In this document: positions 46,408 through 49,117 of the stretch, one piece after another
How the letters are laid out: the number at the start of each line of letters is the position of its first letter
Numbering within the stretch: position 1 is the stretch's first letter
DNA from: Pseudonocardiales bacterium
GTDB taxonomy: Bacteria > Actinomycetota > Actinomycetes > Mycobacteriales > Jatrophihabitantaceae
Assembly: GCA_003243915.1 (NCBI GenBank)
Contig: QHCC01000015.1
Span: 1 to 49,117, forward strand
Direction of reading: 5' to 3'
Length of the DNA: 49,117 nucleotides
The notes under the pieces: model-generated
Databases searched by the model: none
Seen by the model: only the letters and a program-made list of their open reading frames with translations
What the model was told of the DNA's origin: nothing
Made by a program: the position numbers and the translations under genes

Positions 46408-47838
46408 GTGACTCTTCGGGCCTACCTGCGCATCCTGCAGGAACGCTGGAAGTTGGTCGCACTATTCGTCATCGCGGCGACCGGGATGGCCGTCCTCATC
46501 ACAGCCCTCTCCCCAAAGACATATCAGGCCACCGCCCAGATATTCGTATCCTCGAACGGCAGTTCGGATCCGCTCGCGCAGTACCAGGCGGCGGCCTTCG
46601 CCCAGGCGCAGGTGCAGACCTACGCCTCGATCGTCGGGGCCCCGGACGTGCTGCACGCGGTGCAGAAGGACCTCGACCTACAGATCAGCGATTCAGATCT
46701 CAAGGCGAAGCTCAGTGCGACGGCCCCTCCGGCACAGTCGATCGTCGATATCCACGCAAAGGATGCCTCGCCGGGAGAGGCCGCGAGGATCGCTAACTCC
46801 GCGGCTCGGGCCTTCGTCACCGTGGCCCAGGGCTACTCCACGTCCACGGGCTCGTCCAAACCCTCAGTGCGGCTGTTCATCACCGACCCGGCTACCGCCC
46901 CAAGCTCACCAGTCAGCCCGAAGCCAGTGCTAAACATCGCACTCGGGGTATTCCTCGGCCTGCTGGTGGGTGCCGCGCTGGCAGTCGCGCGCGATGTCCT
47001 CGACAACCGGATCAAGGACGCCGACCTGCTCGCCAAGGCGGCTGGTTCGCCGACCATGGGTGTCGTCGTCGAGGACCCGAAGACATCACGGCACCCGATC
47101 GCGACGCGGGCCGGAACCCGCAACATGCGGGCGGAGAACTATAGGCAGTTGCGTGCCAATCTTCAGTTCGCGAATCTTGATGCGCATCCGCGGGTCATCG
47201 CCGTCACAAGCTCGATCCCATCCGAGGGCAAGACGACGGTGGCCATCAATCTCGCGTCCACACTCGCCGAGGCGGGCTTCAGCGTGTGCCTGGTCGACGC
47301 CGACCTACGTCGGCCCACGGTCGCCAAGGTGCTCGGCCTGCTCAGCCCGGTCGGCCTCACCAGCGTGCTGATCCATCAGATCGAGTTGTCCGAGGCGATG
47401 CAGAACGCTGGGTCCAGTTTCTATGTGCTCACTTCAGGACCTACCCCGCCGAACCCGAGCGAGGTGCTGGCATCGACCTACGTCCGTGACGTCATCCGCT
47501 CGCTGCTCGACAAGGTCGACTACGTCGTCGTCGACACGGCCCCGCTTCTGCCGGTCGCCGACGGTTCCGAGGTGGCCGCCATCGCAGACGGAACGCTGCT
47601 GGTCGCGCGTCACGCCGTCACGACCGATGCGCACGTCAAGCGCGCTGTCCACACACTCGATCGGGTCGATGCGAACTTGATCGGTGTTGTCCTGAATCGC
47701 GTGCCGTCGAAGAAGAACAATGAATATGGCTACACCTATTACCGCTCCGAGGTCGATGGGGCCACGCACTCACGTCGGGAGGCACGTAGTTCGCGCAAGA
47801 GCGACAAGATCAAAGACGAGGCCAACGCCAGGGAGTAG
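46408..47838 (+). CDS. Polysaccharide co-polymerase/tyrosine autokinase (Wzc-like)
   Basis: 476 residues combining a Wzz chain-length domain and a BY-kinase. TM1 about 15-35, extracytoplasmic part to about 173, TM2 about 174-195. Kinase: Walker A SSIPSEGKTT (Lys275), Walker A' LVDADLRRPT (Asp297, Asp299) and Walker B VDYVVVDTAPLLPVADG. Near the C terminus NNEYGYTYYRSE has four tyrosines for autophosphorylation. It would control polymer length with the Wzy-like protein and be reversed by the phosphatase at 28158. GTG start with GAGAGG upstream; divergent from the wzy-like gene. Confidence 0.94.
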   Translation: MTLRAYLRILQERWKLVALFVIAATGMAVLITALSPKTYQATAQIFVSSNGSSDPLAQYQAAAFAQAQVQTYASIVGAPDVLHAVQKDLDLQISDSDLKAKLSATAPPAQSIVDIHAKDASPGEAARIANSAARAFVTVAQGYSTSTGSSKPSVRLFITDPATAPSSPVSPKPVLNIALGVFLGLLVGAALAVARDVLDNRIKDADLLAKAAGSPTMGVVVEDPKTSRHPIATRAGTRNMRAENYRQLRANLQFANLDAHPRVIAVTSSIPSEGKTTVAINLASTLAEAGFSVCLVDADLRRPTVAKVLGLLSPVGLTSVLIHQIELSEAMQNAGSSFYVLTSGPTPPNPSEVLASTYVRDVIRSLLDKVDYVVVDTAPLLPVADGSEVAAIADGTLLVARHAVTTDAHVKRAVHTLDRVDANLIGVVLNRVPSKKNNEYGYTYYRSEVDGATHSRREARSSRKSDKIKDEANARE

Positions 47839-47895
47839 TAGGTTCTACGCTGTCCGCGCCGCTGGCCGATCGCAAATTTCCGGGAGTGTTCACTA

Positions 47896-48873
47896 GTGGG
47901 TTCCGTCGACGCCGTTGTCACCGGGGCGGGTGGGTTCATCGGCGGGCATCTGGTCGCTGCCCTGCTGGCACAAGGCAATTCGGTGCGCGGACTGGACACC
48001 AAGCCGCTCGACGAGTGGTGCCAACTGCACCCGGGTGCCGAAAGTGTCCAAGGCGATGTCTCTTTGCTCGCCGATGCACGTGCCGCGGTCGAGGGTGCCG
48101 GCGTCGTCTACAACCTGGCCGCCGACATGGGTGGCATGGGCTTCATCGAGAACAACAAGGCCGCCTGCATGCTGTCGGTACTCACCAGCACGCACGTCCT
48201 GCAGGCCGCCAACGACGCCGGCGTCGAGCGGTACTTCTACTCCTCCTCCGCCTGTGTGTACGCCGCCGAGCACCAGACCAGCCCCGATGTTGTGCCGCTA
48301 CGCGAGTCCGACGCCTACCCGGCCATGCCCGAAGACGGTTACGGCTGGGAGAAACTGTTCAGCGAGCGGATGTGCCGGCACTTCTACGAGGACTACGGCC
48401 TGCAGACCAGGGTGGCGCGCTATCACAATGTCTACGGTGAGTTCGGCACGTGGGACGGTGGCCGCGAGAAGGCGCCGGCCGCGATCTGCCGCAAGGTCGC
48501 CATGGCTGTGATCACCGGCGGCACCACCATCTCGATCTGGGGCGACGGCAAGCAGACCCGCAGCTTCACCTACATCGACGACTGCGTGCACGGTACCCAG
48601 TTGATCACCGATGCCGACGACCCCAATCCGGTGAACCTCGGCAGCGACGAGTTGGTGACCATCAATCAGATGGTCGATATCGTCGAAGGCATCGCCGGCA
48701 TCACCCTCGATCGGCAGTACGACCTCTCCGCCCCGCAGGGCGTGCGCGGGCGCAGCAGCGACAACACCGAGATCGAGCGCCGCTACGGCTGGGCACCCTC
48801 GACCACACTCACCGACGGCCTCGAGCGCACGTACCGGTGGATCTTCGACGAGGTCAAGAAGAGTGTCGGCTGA
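47896..48873 (+). CDS. GDP-mannose 3,5-epimerase-like NAD-dependent epimerase
   Basis: 325-residue SDR. TGAGGFIGGHLVAALL binds NAD; NLAADMGGMGFIENNKA, YSSSACVYAAEH, DGYGWEKLFSERM (Tyr and Lys catalytic) and RYHNVYGEFGTWDGGREKAP followed by IWGDGKQTRSF match GDP-mannose 3,5-epimerase. That enzyme makes GDP-L-galactose or GDP-L-gulose. Together with the gmd genes it points to GDP-mannose as a key precursor. GTG start after GGGAG. Confidence 0.9.
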   Translation: MGSVDAVVTGAGGFIGGHLVAALLAQGNSVRGLDTKPLDEWCQLHPGAESVQGDVSLLADARAAVEGAGVVYNLAADMGGMGFIENNKAACMLSVLTSTHVLQAANDAGVERYFYSSSACVYAAEHQTSPDVVPLRESDAYPAMPEDGYGWEKLFSERMCRHFYEDYGLQTRVARYHNVYGEFGTWDGGREKAPAAICRKVAMAVITGGTTISIWGDGKQTRSFTYIDDCVHGTQLITDADDPNPVNLGSDELVTINQMVDIVEGIAGITLDRQYDLSAPQGVRGRSSDNTEIERRYGWAPSTTLTDGLERTYRWIFDEVKKSVG

Positions 48874-48983
48874 GCGAAGCCGGATTCCGCATATATCCGA
48901 TTGGACGGATGTGATGTCGACGGGCGGGAGTGGTGGTTGTGGGATACGCTCCCGGGCAGGCTTTTTCTGACGTGAGGGACGCC

Positions 48984-49117
48984 ATGGTGTTGCCGGTACG
49001 ACGCGCGCTCAGCGCTCTCGCCGTGCTCGGGCTATTCCTGATGACCCTAGCCTTCGCCCAGGGCTCGTCGGCAGCGTCGCCATACCCGCCAGCGGGCTCT
49101 GCTGCGGTGTCGGTAAG
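48984..49117 (+). CDS. Secreted or surface protein, N-terminal part
   Basis: An open frame starting ATG runs off the window. It reads MVLPVRRALSALAVLGLFLM then TLAFAQGSSAASPYPP: a signal peptide with basic start, hydrophobic core and probable cleavage after SSAA. GAGGG lies about seven bases upstream. Only 44 codons are visible, so the function cannot be told; its position suggests a surface role. The 110-base gap before it ends in a T-rich CTTTTTCTGACG stretch. Confidence 0.65.
   Translation, partial: MVLPVRRALSALAVLGLFLMTLAFAQGSSAASPYPPAGSAAVSV

Noticed and set aside
48874-48983. Riboswitch before the secreted protein gene
   Set aside because: Short GGGAG/CTCCC pairing is possible, but no known aptamer motif can be recognised.

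Overview
The window is very GC-rich DNA from an actinobacterium. The first 27 kb follow the housekeeping order known from Mycobacterium tuberculosis and relatives: 4.5S RNA, dnaX, an Ami1-like amidase, ybaB, recR, then leuA, ask and asd. GTG/TTG starts, 4-bp stop/start overlaps, several apparently leaderless genes, a three-leucine leader peptide ahead of leuA, an MmpS-like domain and a mycosin-type protease all fit Actinomycetota. The genus cannot be read from the sequence; a lineage outside the classical mycobacteria (Frankia/Geodermatophilus/Jatrophihabitans-like) is my guess.

Layout. 1-7.3 kb: SRP RNA end, a repeat-rich gap, dnaX, a cell-wall amidase (reverse), ybaB-recR, then a membrane protein and a mycosin-like protease. 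7.3-12.1 kb, reverse strand: RDD membrane protein, leuA with an attenuator, and a large polytopic membrane protein. 12.2-14.1 kb: two tandem GDP-mannose 4,6-dehydratase-type genes. 14.1-15.9 kb: a DUF559 endonuclease-like gene enclosed by palindromic and tandem repeats. 15.9-27 kb: aminobutyraldehyde dehydrogenase; a two-component system divergent from a ferric-reductase/FMN-binding/ApbE redox operon; a VapBC module; a biotinyl carrier and aminotransferase; and the ask-asd operon. 27-49 kb: a long surface-polysaccharide locus, interrupted only by def. It holds a priming sugar transferase, glycosyltransferases, five FkbM methyltransferases, three hexapeptide acyltransferases, a flippase, a Wzy-like polymerase, a Wzc-like tyrosine kinase, a low-molecular-weight tyrosine phosphatase and a GDP-mannose 3,5-epimerase.

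How the genes work together. The gmd genes and the epimerase point to GDP-mannose-derived sugars as precursors. The sugar transferase would start the lipid-linked unit, the glycosyltransferases extend it, acyl- and FkbM methyltransferases decorate it, and flippase, polymerase and tyrosine kinase/phosphatase export, polymerise and control it. Parts of the locus (about 37.4-40.7 kb) have clearly lower GC and look acquired.

The most unusual feature is a dispersed repeat family with GTTGATC/GATCAAC ends. A nearly identical 50-bp palindrome, with 14-bp perfect arms and a 22-base centre, occurs twice. Once it abuts and overlaps the stop codon of an intact DUF559 gene (14.2 kb). Once it abuts a decayed 3' remnant of a homologous gene next to dnaX (0.1-0.55 kb). 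The far ends of both units also match. This suggests a recurrent repeat-endonuclease unit, possibly mobile, with no recognisable transposase.
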